From an uncultured Corynebacterium sp. (GTDB taxonomy: Bacteria; Actinomycetota; Actinomycetes; Mycobacteriales; Mycobacteriaceae): 35,442 nt of DNA. The stretch is taken from assembly GCF_902489365.1 (NCBI RefSeq), contig NZ_CABTZR010000019.1:1-35442 (forward strand). Direction: 5' to 3'. Shown here one piece after another: positions 6,877-14,547 of this stretch (positions within the stretch are counted from its first letter, which is position 1; each line of letters starts with the position of its first letter). Made by a program: the position numbers and the translations under genes. The notes below the pieces were generated by a model. The model was not told the DNA's origin and did not search any database. It was given only the letters and a program-made list of their open reading frames with translations.

Positions 6877-9014
6877 GCTGGCGCGCAGCGGCGGCCATCG
6901 CGGTCTTGGCGGTGAGCTGCACCGTCCCGGTGGCCCAGGCACAAAACCCCGACACTGGGATCACCGACTCCCACTATTGGCTCGGCTCCCGCGGTCCCGA
7001 TGAGCTGGAGCTGAGCCTGCTTAGCGCCACGGAGGCGCGGGTAGGGGAGAGGCTCGAAGTCCAACTGCGCATCCACAACCCGACAGACGGCGCCGTTGAT
7101 GATCTTCAGATCACCTCCCGCCGCAGCGATGCCGTGGCCTCCACAACACAGGCCCGCCAGGAGCTGGCCGCGGGATCTTTTCCTTATTACGGGGCCTCGC
7201 TCGGCGCAGGGGCGCTCCAACCGGGGGAGAGCCGCGACATCACCGTGACGGTGCCGACCGCCCTGGGTGAGGACTCGACCCTGGCCATCACGGAGCCCGG
7301 CGCGTACCCACTCCTGTTTACCTTGACCGGCACCCGCGACGGCCAAGCGACCAGTTTCGCGGAAGAGCGGACGATTGTGGACTTCCAGGGAGAAGAGCCG
7401 GATGCCGAAGAGGAGGGTGAGCATTCCTTTTCCCTGGTCTATCCCATCACCGCCAACGTTGACGTGGTCCCAGGTGATACCGGAGGTGAGGAGCTCATTT
7501 TAGAAAGCGAGCAGCTGGCAGAGCAGCTTTCCCCGGGCGGGCGCCTCGATCAGTTGCTCGATGCCTACCTGGAGCATGATCTGCACGGCTCCGGCTGCGT
7601 GGCGTTGGACCCTGCGCTTGTCGACGCCGCCGACCGCATGTCCGCCGGCTACACCGTCAACGAAACCCGCCCCTCCATTGCCAAACGCCCCACTCGCCTG
7701 CGCGATTCCTGGTTCACCCAGTCCGATTCCGATCGCGGTGAACCGGGCACGGGTTCCCGGGATGCCGCCGCGTGGCTGGAAAAACTGAAAAAGGTGGACT
7801 GCCGCATGCTCATGCCATGGGCCAACGCGGACACCGACGCCGTTGCCCACGTGGGCAACGAGTGGCTCACCCACGAAGCCTTCGAGCAGGGCGCGGCCAC
7901 CATCGAGCGCGTTCTCGGTGCACCGCTCAGCACCAAGCTGACCGCGCCGGCCTCTGGAACGAGCGAACATGCAGTGCCCGTCCCGTTGTTGGTGGCGGAT
8001 AATTCCGAGTGGGCGGGCGAGGCCGCCACCTTTGATGCCTCCCTCGGCGCGCTGTTGGCCCAGACCGGTTCGAAGCCGCAGACCACCGGGTACTCCAACC
8101 CGGAGCTGCGCTATGACTTTTCCATGGATTCCGAGCAGGCGCGGGCGCTGACGGCGGGAGCGTCGATAAGCGTGGCGTCTGCGCAAGAGGAGACCGTGGC
8201 CAAGCTGCCGAATTACCAAGACCCTGCCGCCGCGCGCGCGGTGATGGAGACCGCGCAGAGGCTCCTCGATTCTGGGCGCCTGCAGCCGCGCCCCGTCACC
8301 GCGCTAGACGTGGGGGAGGGCAGCGGTACTCCCGGCAGCCCCTACCCGGATCCCGCGGCCTTTCACGACGCCGAAATCACGCAGGTGACACAGCAAGCGC
8401 GCTATACCGACGAACTGATGTCCATCATGGTCAACGATCCGGGCATCGCCATGACGCGCTACGACTTCACGGCACCCCTGCGCCGCGATCTGCTCACGGC
8501 GCTGAGCGCTACCGACCGCTCCAGCCTGCATGGCTTTACGCCCTCGGTGAAGCAGAGCCGCACGCGGCTGGAGAAGAACGCGGATATGCTGCGTGAGCTC
8601 CGCGCCTCCGTCTCCCTCATCCCACCAGGCAACGTCTACACCCGCGTCTCAGAGTCATCCCCGCTGCTCATCGTGGCGGAGAACGGCCTGCCGCTGCCTG
8701 TCGACGCCCACCTAGCCTACGACGCCCCCGACGGCGCCACGTTGAACACGCAGGACTTGATTCACATCCCGGCCAAGGGATCTATTACCGTGTCCATGAC
8801 CGCTGACCTGCCCAGCAACGTTGACCAGATGTCGCTGCGCCTGTGGCTTGCAACACCATCTGAACACCTCATTTCGGATCCAATCGATATCACGGTGCAG
8901 ACGCGTGCCGGTATCGTTAGCGTCTATGGAGTCGGCGCAATCGCCGCGCTCGCCCTCGTCCTAGCTGCCCTGTTCCGTCTGGGTAAGCGGAAGAAAAAGA
9001 AGTCTCACGGATAG
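6873..9014 (+). CDS. Exported DUF6049-family protein, single C-terminal membrane anchor
   Basis: 713 residues from a GTG at 6873 that overlaps the NUDIX stop codon. The frame is open further upstream inside the NUDIX gene, but this start places a signal peptide (SWRAAAAIAVLAVSCTVPVA, then QAQN) at the very N-terminus. The long middle part is extracytoplasmic. A hydrophobic segment near residues 682-703 followed by GKRKKKKSHG anchors the C-terminus with the tail inside. Gene order and architecture match Rv3909, the uncharacterised gene directly upstream of the murJ homologue in mycobacteria. The start of murJ lies 8 bp after its stop. A cell-wall role beside MurJ is inference from context only. 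Confidence 0.82.
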   Translation: MSWRAAAAIAVLAVSCTVPVAQAQNPDTGITDSHYWLGSRGPDELELSLLSATEARVGERLEVQLRIHNPTDGAVDDLQITSRRSDAVASTTQARQELAAGSFPYYGASLGAGALQPGESRDITVTVPTALGEDSTLAITEPGAYPLLFTLTGTRDGQATSFAEERTIVDFQGEEPDAEEEGEHSFSLVYPITANVDVVPGDTGGEELILESEQLAEQLSPGGRLDQLLDAYLEHDLHGSGCVALDPALVDAADRMSAGYTVNETRPSIAKRPTRLRDSWFTQSDSDRGEPGTGSRDAAAWLEKLKKVDCRMLMPWANADTDAVAHVGNEWLTHEAFEQGAATIERVLGAPLSTKLTAPASGTSEHAVPVPLLVADNSEWAGEAATFDASLGALLAQTGSKPQTTGYSNPELRYDFSMDSEQARALTAGASISVASAQEETVAKLPNYQDPAAARAVMETAQRLLDSGRLQPRPVTALDVGEGSGTPGSPYPDPAAFHDAEITQVTQQARYTDELMSIMVNDPGIAMTRYDFTAPLRRDLLTALSATDRSSLHGFTPSVKQSRTRLEKNADMLRELRASVSLIPPGNVYTRVSESSPLLIVAENGLPLPVDAHLAYDAPDGATLNTQDLIHIPAKGSITVSMTADLPSNVDQMSLRLWLATPSEHLISDPIDITVQTRAGIVSVYGVGAIAALALVLAALFRLGKRKKKKSHG

Positions 9015-9022
9015 TTTTCTCA

Positions 9023-12000
9023 ATGACACATGAACCTAAGTCTGGTGCCCGTCGACGCATTGTCACGCCCTCGCCGCCGGCGCCAGTACCGGAAAAGCGC
9101 GCGCCGAGCGGCGTCGTTGCTGTCGACGACGAACTCGAGGACCGCTCAGGACTGAAGGGCAAGGCCGCCTCCGCCTCGAGTGAGCCCTCCGGCGAGGATA
9201 ACTCCGACCGCGCCGTTGTGCGCGCCACCGGTTCGATGGCCGTCGCGACGATGATTTCCCGCATCACGGGATTCATCCGCAACGTGCTCATTGGCTCTTC
9301 GCTGGGCCCGGCCATTTCCTCCGCTTTCACCACGGCGAACCAGCTGCCCAACCTCATCACGGAGATCGTGCTGGGTGCGGTGCTGACCTCGCTCGTCGTA
9401 CCCGTGCTCGTGCGCGCGGAGAAGGAGGACGCCGACCGCGGCGAGGACTTTGTCCGGCGCCTCTTCACACTGGCCTTCTCCCTGTTGGCCACGATCACGG
9501 TGCTTTCCTGTATTTTTGCCCCACAGTTAACGCGCATGATGTTGCCGGAAGACGGCGAGGTCAATGCCGTGCAGGCCACCTCCTTTGCCTACCTGCTGCT
9601 GCCGCAGATCTTCTTCTACGGGCTCTTCGCGCTCTTCCAAGCGGTGCTCAACACCAAGAACATCTTCGGGCCAGGCGCGTGGGCACCGGTGGTCAATAAC
9701 ATCATCTCGATTACGGTGCTCGTGGCCTATCAGCTGGTGCCGGGCAGTCTGCATCCCGATGCACCCTCGCCGATCACGGACGGGCACGTGCTGCTCTTGG
9801 CGCTTGGCACCACGGCGGGCGTGGTGGTGCAATGCCTCATCTTGTTCCCGTACCTCAAGAAGGCGGGCATTAACCTCAAGCCGCTCTGGGGCTTGGATGA
9901 CCGCCTCAAGCAGTTCGGCGGCATGGCCATGGCCATCGTGGCCTATGTGGCGATTTCCCAGCTGGGTTACGTCATCACCTCCCGCGTGGCGGCCCATGCG
10001 GACAAAGACGCGCCGTTTATCTACCAGCAGGCATGGCTTCTCCTGCAGGTGCCCTATGGCGTCATCGGCGTCACGCTGCTCACCGCGATTATGCCGCGCC
10101 TGTCCCGCAACGCCGCGGACGGTGACGTCAAGGCCGTGGTCCGGGATCTCACGCTGGGCACGAAGCTGACGTTCATCGCTCTGATCCCCATCGTCATTTT
10201 CATGACGGGCTTCGGCATCCCGATTGCCCGCGGCCTCTTCCAATACGGCGCCTTCAACGCCAAGGCGGCCGAGGTACTCGGCCTCACGCTGAGCTTCTCT
10301 GCCTTTACCCTCATCCCGTATGCCCTCGTGCTGCTGCACCTGCGTGTGTTCTATGCCCGCGAGGAAGCGTGGACGCCGACGTTTATCATCGCCGGCATCA
10401 CGCTGACCAAGGTAGTGCTTTCCCTCCTGGCACCGCACGTGGCGGACTCCCCGGAGCGCGTGGTCATCCTGCTCGGTACGGCCAACGGCTTCGGCTTCGT
10501 GGCCGGCGCGGTGATCGGCGGCTTCCTGCTCAAGCGCAAGCTGGGCAGCCTGGGCGGCCGCGCGGTTATCGCGACGACTATCTGGTCAGTGCTGGCCTCC
10601 CTCGTGGGCCTAGTCGTTGCTTACGCCTTCAACTACGGCATCAACCTCGTGCTCCCGGCCGAGGTTCCGCCGTTCGTGTACCTGCTCAAGCTGGCCGTCG
10701 TGGGCCTCATCTTCGTGATCGTGACCGGCGTCGTGCTCTCGCGCTCGGGCCTGCCGGAGGTCATCAACCTGGGCCGCCAGCTGCAGCGCATCCCGGGCAT
10801 GTCCCGCATCATCAAGATCGAGCATGCCGAGGCCATCGAGGTCGAGGAACCCGAGCAGCTGGAGTTCCAGCCCATCTTCAGCGTGGACGCCTTCAACTCT
10901 TCGCCGGTACCGCCGCCCATGTCTGCCGGTATCGTGCGCGGACCCCGCCTCGTTCCTGGCGCCCCGGTCTCCGATGGTCGCTTCCGCCTCCTCAAAGACT
11001 ACGGCTCCGCTGCGGGTACCCGCTTCTGGAAGGCTCGCGAGCAGGCCACCGGCCGCCTCGTGTCTTTGACATTCGTGGACACCACGGGCGAGGCACCCAT
11101 GGCTCCGGCCACCCCGGCAGTCGCCGCCCGCCGCTCCGCGGAGGTCTCCCGCGCCACGCGCCGCCTGGCGGAGATGGAACTGGATGCCGTGGCGGAAAAC
11201 ATCGACATCCTGTCTTACCGCCAGGGCTGCCTCGTCGTGGCGGACTGGGTGGAGGGCACCTCCCTGAAGACGGTGTCGGAGGATGAGGACCTCGATCCGC
11301 GCGCCGTGGCCCACGCCTTGGTCCCGCTGGTGCGCACCACGGCTGCCGCCCACGCGGCGGGCCTCGTGCTGGGCATTGAGAACCGCAACCGCATCCGCAT
11401 CTCTACTGAGGGCATTGCCACCCTGGCCTTCCCCGCGGTGTTGCACAGCAACGATGAGGAGACTGACCGCTCGGCGCTGGCCTCCGCCATCTCTCTCCTG
11501 GTGGACTCCACCAGCCCAACACCGGAGGTACTGCAGGAGATCGCCGCCGACGCCGAGGAGGGCCAAGACTCCGACCTCGAGGACATCGCCCACCGCTTGG
11601 CGGCCTTCGCCGGCGACGGCGGGGACGGCGAGGAAACCCTCCAGGTACCGGTGGAGGAGACCCCGCGCAAGGAGGACCCGAGCCCCGCACCGGGCTTCGG
11701 CGGCCGCGGCTACTCAGGCTCCGGCATCATCGTCCTAGGCGCGCTGGCCACGCTCTTCGTCGTGGCGATGGCCGCGCTGAGCGTGTGGATTCTTTCTCAG
11801 GTCGCCGATGAACAGACCTCTCCGGTGGTCACCAAGAGCGAAGCCTCCAACGAAACCACGTTCCCCAACGTGCCGCCGGTTCTGTTTAAAGACGTAAAGA
11901 GCACCTCCGTTCCGGAGGGCAAGGAGATCACCGGCGAGTGGACCACGAAGGACGCAGAATCCGGACTTCTGCTCAGCATTGACAAGCCCACGCAGCTGCA

Positions 12001-12265
12001 CGTGCTACCGCTGGAACAGAAGGACTCCATCGGCGCGAAATACGTGGTCTACGGCGTCAAGACCGAGGATTTCGATCCCACGGATCCGGAATCCGGCACG
12101 CTCACCGAACTCGCGCACGGCACCCTGACCAGCGCACGCCAAGACATCGAGCTGAAGGAGAAACCCGTGGCCTTCGACGGCGCCCTCATCCTCTTCACCG
12201 ACATGCCCAAGTCCGGTTCCGTCACGCTGAAGGAGGCCACCCTGGTGGGTATCCCGACTAACTAA
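9023..12265 (+). CDS. murJ: MurJ lipid II flippase fused to a pseudokinase and outer C-terminal domain
   Basis: 1080 residues. A hydrophilic N-terminal tail (1-70) precedes a polytopic MurJ/MviN domain (about 70-590). That domain opens ATMISRITGFIRNVLIGSSL and later has LPNLITEIVLGA, both MurJ hallmarks. MurJ flips lipid II across the membrane for peptidoglycan synthesis. A kinase-like domain follows from about residue 651 (DGRFRLLKDYGS). It lacks the ATP-binding lysine in the usual place (LVSLTFV), has no HRD loop (HAAGLVLGIENRNR), and has LAFPAV where DFG would be, so it should be inactive. A membrane helix (about 902-925) leads to an outside domain of about 150 residues. The same fusion exists in mycobacterial Rv3910, where the phosphorylated pseudokinase recruits the FHA protein FhaA. 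Confidence 0.93.
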   Translation: MTHEPKSGARRRIVTPSPPAPVPEKRAPSGVVAVDDELEDRSGLKGKAASASSEPSGEDNSDRAVVRATGSMAVATMISRITGFIRNVLIGSSLGPAISSAFTTANQLPNLITEIVLGAVLTSLVVPVLVRAEKEDADRGEDFVRRLFTLAFSLLATITVLSCIFAPQLTRMMLPEDGEVNAVQATSFAYLLLPQIFFYGLFALFQAVLNTKNIFGPGAWAPVVNNIISITVLVAYQLVPGSLHPDAPSPITDGHVLLLALGTTAGVVVQCLILFPYLKKAGINLKPLWGLDDRLKQFGGMAMAIVAYVAISQLGYVITSRVAAHADKDAPFIYQQAWLLLQVPYGVIGVTLLTAIMPRLSRNAADGDVKAVVRDLTLGTKLTFIALIPIVIFMTGFGIPIARGLFQYGAFNAKAAEVLGLTLSFSAFTLIPYALVLLHLRVFYAREEAWTPTFIIAGITLTKVVLSLLAPHVADSPERVVILLGTANGFGFVAGAVIGGFLLKRKLGSLGGRAVIATTIWSVLASLVGLVVAYAFNYGINLVLPAEVPPFVYLLKLAVVGLIFVIVTGVVLSRSGLPEVINLGRQLQRIPGMSRIIKIEHAEAIEVEEPEQLEFQPIFSVDAFNSSPVPPPMSAGIVRGPRLVPGAPVSDGRFRLLKDYGSAAGTRFWKAREQATGRLVSLTFVDTTGEAPMAPATPAVAARRSAEVSRATRRLAEMELDAVAENIDILSYRQGCLVVADWVEGTSLKTVSEDEDLDPRAVAHALVPLVRTTAAAHAAGLVLGIENRNRIRISTEGIATLAFPAVLHSNDEETDRSALASAISLLVDSTSPTPEVLQEIAADAEEGQDSDLEDIAHRLAAFAGDGGDGEETLQVPVEETPRKEDPSPAPGFGGRGYSGSGIIVLGALATLFVVAMAALSVWILSQVADEQTSPVVTKSEASNETTFPNVPPVLFKDVKSTSVPEGKEITGEWTTKDAESGLLLSIDKPTQLHVLPLEQKDSIGAKYVVYGVKTEDFDPTDPESGTLTELAHGTLTSARQDIELKEKPVAFDGALILFTDMPKSGSVTLKEATLVGIPTN

Positions 12266-12280
12266 CCCACGCAATGGATT

Positions 12281-12316
12281 TAAGGGGACTGGCTCATAAT
12301 TACCCCTTTATGGGGT
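12281..12316 (+). terminator. Possible weak terminator after murJ
   Basis: AAGGGG (12282-12287) can pair with CCCCTT (12303-12308), and a smaller ACCCC/GGGGT hairpin overlaps it (12302-12316). There is no clear T-run. It marks the end of the NUDIX-DUF6049-murJ unit and the start of AT-richer DNA. Confidence 0.3.
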
Positions 12317-12439
12317 GACACTCAACACTTCCGTAATAAAAACTAATATCCTAAGGGTTTATTCGTTCACTATAGGAAACAAATCGAGTGAATGAATCAA
12401 ACTCGTCAAAGATGTGTCACACCCAAGGAAAAACTGTTT

Positions 12440-13384
12440 ATGAATATCCATATAACGAGCCTCACATTGTCTGCAATAATCGCTGTTTCTGCAGCTTTCC
12501 CTCCCACTGCCGTAGCCCAAACAGACACCAAAACCAATCACAACATAGATTGGATTCTAAATATTGAACAAGAACAACGGACCGCAACGCGAAGCACTTT
12601 TGGCGATCAAGCAACTGAAACCGAGAACAAGAGCGAACAGATTTCTAAAGAGGGAATCGTCTTCCCCCTGGGAGAAGGTCAAGGCGAAGCTCAACTATCT
12701 GCAGGAATTGCACTTTCCGAAGCTATCGAATCAAACAAAGGTGGGGATAACTGGGTTGCAAACTCCGATATCATCTACCGAGATACAGAGGACGGAGCCG
12801 CCGCATACGCCCTTATTCCGAAGGAAGAGTCCTCGACTGAATGGGAATTGCAGCTTCCCCCAGGAGTGGAAGCGAAGGTAACTCCTTCAGGGGAAGTTAC
12901 GTTTCAAACAGCGCTCCAAACAGGAGGAAATATTACATATGCCGCTTATCTAGAAGAGCCGTGGGCCGTAGACCAGAATGGAGAAAAGGTACCTACGTGG
13001 TACGAGATTGACAGCGGTAAGATTGTACAAAAGATCGATCGCTCTAGCTCTAGCGAAGAGGTTCTAGCTGATCCACGAATTTCTTATGGTAAAGGTGCAT
13101 ATCTAAACGCTTGGGGGGATGAGTTAAGAGCACTTCAGGGCATGGCTACCATCGGTGTTAATGGAGCTTTTCTCAGTGGCTGCATGCTCTCAAAACTCCC
13201 TACCAAAGTCCGGCTAGTTTTGGGAGGGGTTTGCGCAGTAGCCGGCCCGAACGTACTTGATATTGTTGAAGCGATTAAGGCTATCCCTCAATACGATCCT
13301 CACACCTGCTATCAACTCAAGATTGTACCCTACGTTGGAGGAACTCGTCCTCACCCAGTGGGGGAACATGAATGCGGAAAATAA
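12440..13384 (+). CDS. Secreted protein of unknown function with Cys-bearing C-terminal domain
   Basis: 314 residues from the ATG at 12440, chosen because AAGGAA (12425-12430) lies 9 nt upstream and the product then opens with a clean signal peptide. The peptide reads MNIHITSLTLSAIIAVSAAF and is cleaved near TAVA-Q. An upstream in-frame ATG at 12392 would bury it. The mature protein has a hydrophilic Glu/Ser/Thr-rich N-terminal half with beta-like stretches (EWELQLPPGVEAKVTPSGEV). Its C-terminal part of about 90 residues contains two Gly/Ala-rich hydrophobic stretches (MATIGVNGAFLSGCML and VRLVLGGVCAVAG) and four cysteines (C248, C265, C290, C312). I recognise no family. The DNA is visibly AT-richer than its neighbours, with AGA/ATA-type codons. 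The next gene overlaps its end by 13 bp. Confidence 0.7.
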   Translation: MNIHITSLTLSAIIAVSAAFPPTAVAQTDTKTNHNIDWILNIEQEQRTATRSTFGDQATETENKSEQISKEGIVFPLGEGQGEAQLSAGIALSEAIESNKGGDNWVANSDIIYRDTEDGAAAYALIPKEESSTEWELQLPPGVEAKVTPSGEVTFQTALQTGGNITYAAYLEEPWAVDQNGEKVPTWYEIDSGKIVQKIDRSSSSEEVLADPRISYGKGAYLNAWGDELRALQGMATIGVNGAFLSGCMLSKLPTKVRLVLGGVCAVAGPNVLDIVEAIKAIPQYDPHTCYQLKIVPYVGGTRPHPVGEHECGK

Positions 13385-13575
13385 AAACCAAGAAATACAA
13401 TTCACAGGTTTCGTGGGCTGCATTTTTCATTTCATTGATACTTCTAGGGCTGCTTCTCGGGATTGTTTTTGACCTAGGTACCGTTCCTAGAGCAACAATA
13501 GGCCTAATCTTGTTCTGCATTTGGTTCCGGATTGATTGGGTGATGAGAAAGAGGGCTCTTTCTCAAGAAGATTGA
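13372..13575 (+). CDS. Small two-helix membrane protein (candidate partner or immunity protein)
   Basis: 67 residues. A basic N-terminus (MRKIKTKKYNSQ) is followed by two hydrophobic helices (about 13-33 and 40-55) and a charged tail (RKRALSQED), giving a hairpin with both ends probably inside. Its ATG lies 13 bp inside the end of the secreted-protein gene, with GGGGG about 7 nt upstream, so translation of the two is coupled. No family is recognised. Tiny basic two-helix proteins encoded just after a secreted, cysteine-containing protein are often immunity or export helpers, but that role here is inference from arrangement. The AT-rich composition matches its upstream partner. Confidence 0.6.
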   Translation: MRKIKTKKYNSQVSWAAFFISLILLGLLLGIVFDLGTVPRATIGLILFCIWFRIDWVMRKRALSQED

Positions 13576-13582
13576 CCTTCTT
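13565..13582 (+). terminator. Weak hairpin at end of small membrane protein gene
   Basis: AAGAAG (13565-13570) pairs with CTTCTT (13577-13582) around a 6-nt loop, overlapping the stop codon. The stem is AT-rich and lacks a long T-run, so termination here is uncertain. Confidence 0.25.
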
Positions 13583-13660
13583 CTAGTAAATAAGCAGAAC
13601 CTCCCCACCAAAGCTGCAGGTATCTGGTCTGGGGCTTTATTGTTCTTGCGATTTCTTCCC

Positions 13661-13688
13661 TTGACAGATAAGAGAAGGATCGTACAAT
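13661..13688 (+). promoter_or_regulatory. Promoter of the YceI gene
   Basis: A perfect -35 TTGACA (13661-13666) and -10 TACAAT (13683-13688) are separated by 16 bp. This is the clearest sigma-A type promoter in the window. It would give a leader of about 50 nt containing the GAGGAA ribosome-binding site at 13735-13740. Confidence 0.75.
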
Positions 13689-13743
13689 TATTGTTGTCAC
13701 ATCAACATTCTAGAGAAAAGCTAGAAGAAGAAACGAGGAATCC

Positions 13744-14277
13744 ATGACTATCACTGCAGGAACCTACGCACTGGACCCAGCACACACCACCATCGGCTTC
13801 GTCGCCCGCCACGCCATGATCACCAAGGTGCGTGGCAACTTCACCGAGTTCGAGGGCACCCTGAAGGTGGGAGAGAACACTAACGAGTCCGCAGCTACCG
13901 CCACGGTGAAGACGGCGTCCATCGATACCAACAACGCTGACCGCGATGCGCACGTGAAGAACGAGGACTTCTTCGACGTTGAGAAGTTCCCGGAGATGAC
14001 CTTCACCGCAACCAAGTTCGACGTGAACGAGGCAGGCGAGGGCATGGTCACCGGTGACCTCACCATCAAGGGCACCACCAAGTCCGTTGACTTCAAGGTA
14101 GAGGAGACGGGCGTGGCCGAGGATCCCTTCGGCAACACCCGCCTGGGCTTCGAGGCCAAGACCTCTATTAACCGCACCGACTTCGGCATTGACTTCAACG
14201 CCCCGCTGAAGACCGGCGGCGTACTGGTCTCCGAGTACATCAAGATTGAGCTCGAGGTTTCTGCCATCAAGCAGTAA
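13744..14277 (+). CDS. YceI-family protein
   Basis: 177 residues with no signal peptide, so cytoplasmic here. The start GTYALDPAHTTIGFVARHAM, then VRGNFTEFEGTL, and the block DRDAHVKNEDFFDVEKFPEM are the standard YceI landmarks. So are the later GDLTIKGTTKSVDF and DFGIDFNAPLKTGG. YceI proteins have a lipocalin-like barrel that holds polyisoprenoid-type lipids; their exact role is mostly unknown. GC content and codon use return to the host norm, unlike the two genes before it. A strong promoter lies at 13661-13688 and a hairpin terminator at 14317-14366, so it is probably transcribed alone. Confidence 0.92.
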   Translation: MTITAGTYALDPAHTTIGFVARHAMITKVRGNFTEFEGTLKVGENTNESAATATVKTASIDTNNADRDAHVKNEDFFDVEKFPEMTFTATKFDVNEAGEGMVTGDLTIKGTTKSVDFKVEETGVAEDPFGNTRLGFEAKTSINRTDFGIDFNAPLKTGGVLVSEYIKIELEVSAIKQ

Positions 14278-14316
14278 GCCATCAAGCACGATACCTCGCC
14301 TTGAGAAGTAGTTTTT

Positions 14317-14366
14317 AGTTGTTGCCCATAGTGCCCAGATCGCGGTACTGCGGGCAACAACTTTTT
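14317..14366 (+). terminator. Terminator-like hairpin after yceI
   Basis: AGTTGTTGCCC (14317-14327) and GGGCAACAACT (14352-14362) are perfect 11-bp inverted arms, directly followed by TTTT (14363-14366). The loop is long (24 nt). The arms also carry the AGTTGTT/AACAACT words of the downstream operator array, so the element may serve as both terminator and operator. Confidence 0.6.
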
Positions 14367-14529
14367 AACAACTAGAGGCACATCAATGGAGTAATAAACA
14401 ACTCTGAAACAACTCCCAAACAACTTGAACAACACTCTGTACTGCATGTTTAAGAATGATTCTGCGTCAGAAGCTGCCATATTAGTCAATAGTTGTTTAT
14501 TAGTTGTTGCGGAGTTGTTTGAAACAACT
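14317..14529. repeat. Array of AACAACT / AGTTGTT operator-like repeats
   Basis: Ten exact copies of a 7-bp word lie between the YceI gene and the AlbA_2 regulator. AACAACT occurs at 14356, 14367, 14397, 14408, 14419 and 14523. Its complement AGTTGTT occurs at 14317, 14491, 14502 and 14513. Most neighbours are exactly 11 bp apart (14356-14367; 14397-14408-14419; 14491-14502-14513), one helical turn. The last two form the palindrome AGTTGTTTGAAACAACT (14513-14529) over the presumed -35/-10 spacer. This is typical of a cooperative repressor site, probably bound by the downstream gene's product. Confidence 0.75.
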
Positions 14530-14533
14530 CTGC

Positions 14534-14547
14534 TACACTACGAGGCC
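14534..14547 (+). promoter_or_regulatory. -10-like box for leaderless AlbA_2 regulator mRNA
   Basis: TACACT (14534-14539) fits TANANT and ends 8 nt before the ATG at 14548. The AGTTGTTTGAAACAACT palindrome lies just upstream, where a bound protein would block RNA polymerase. Confidence 0.5.

Noticed and set aside
9527..11593. Long minus-strand open frames opposite murJ
   Set aside because: They are GC-rich antisense shadows of murJ with Arg/His/Gly-rich translations and no domain.
14425..14547. Upstream extension of the AlbA_2 regulator
   Set aside because: It runs through the operator-like repeat array and contains no domain residues.
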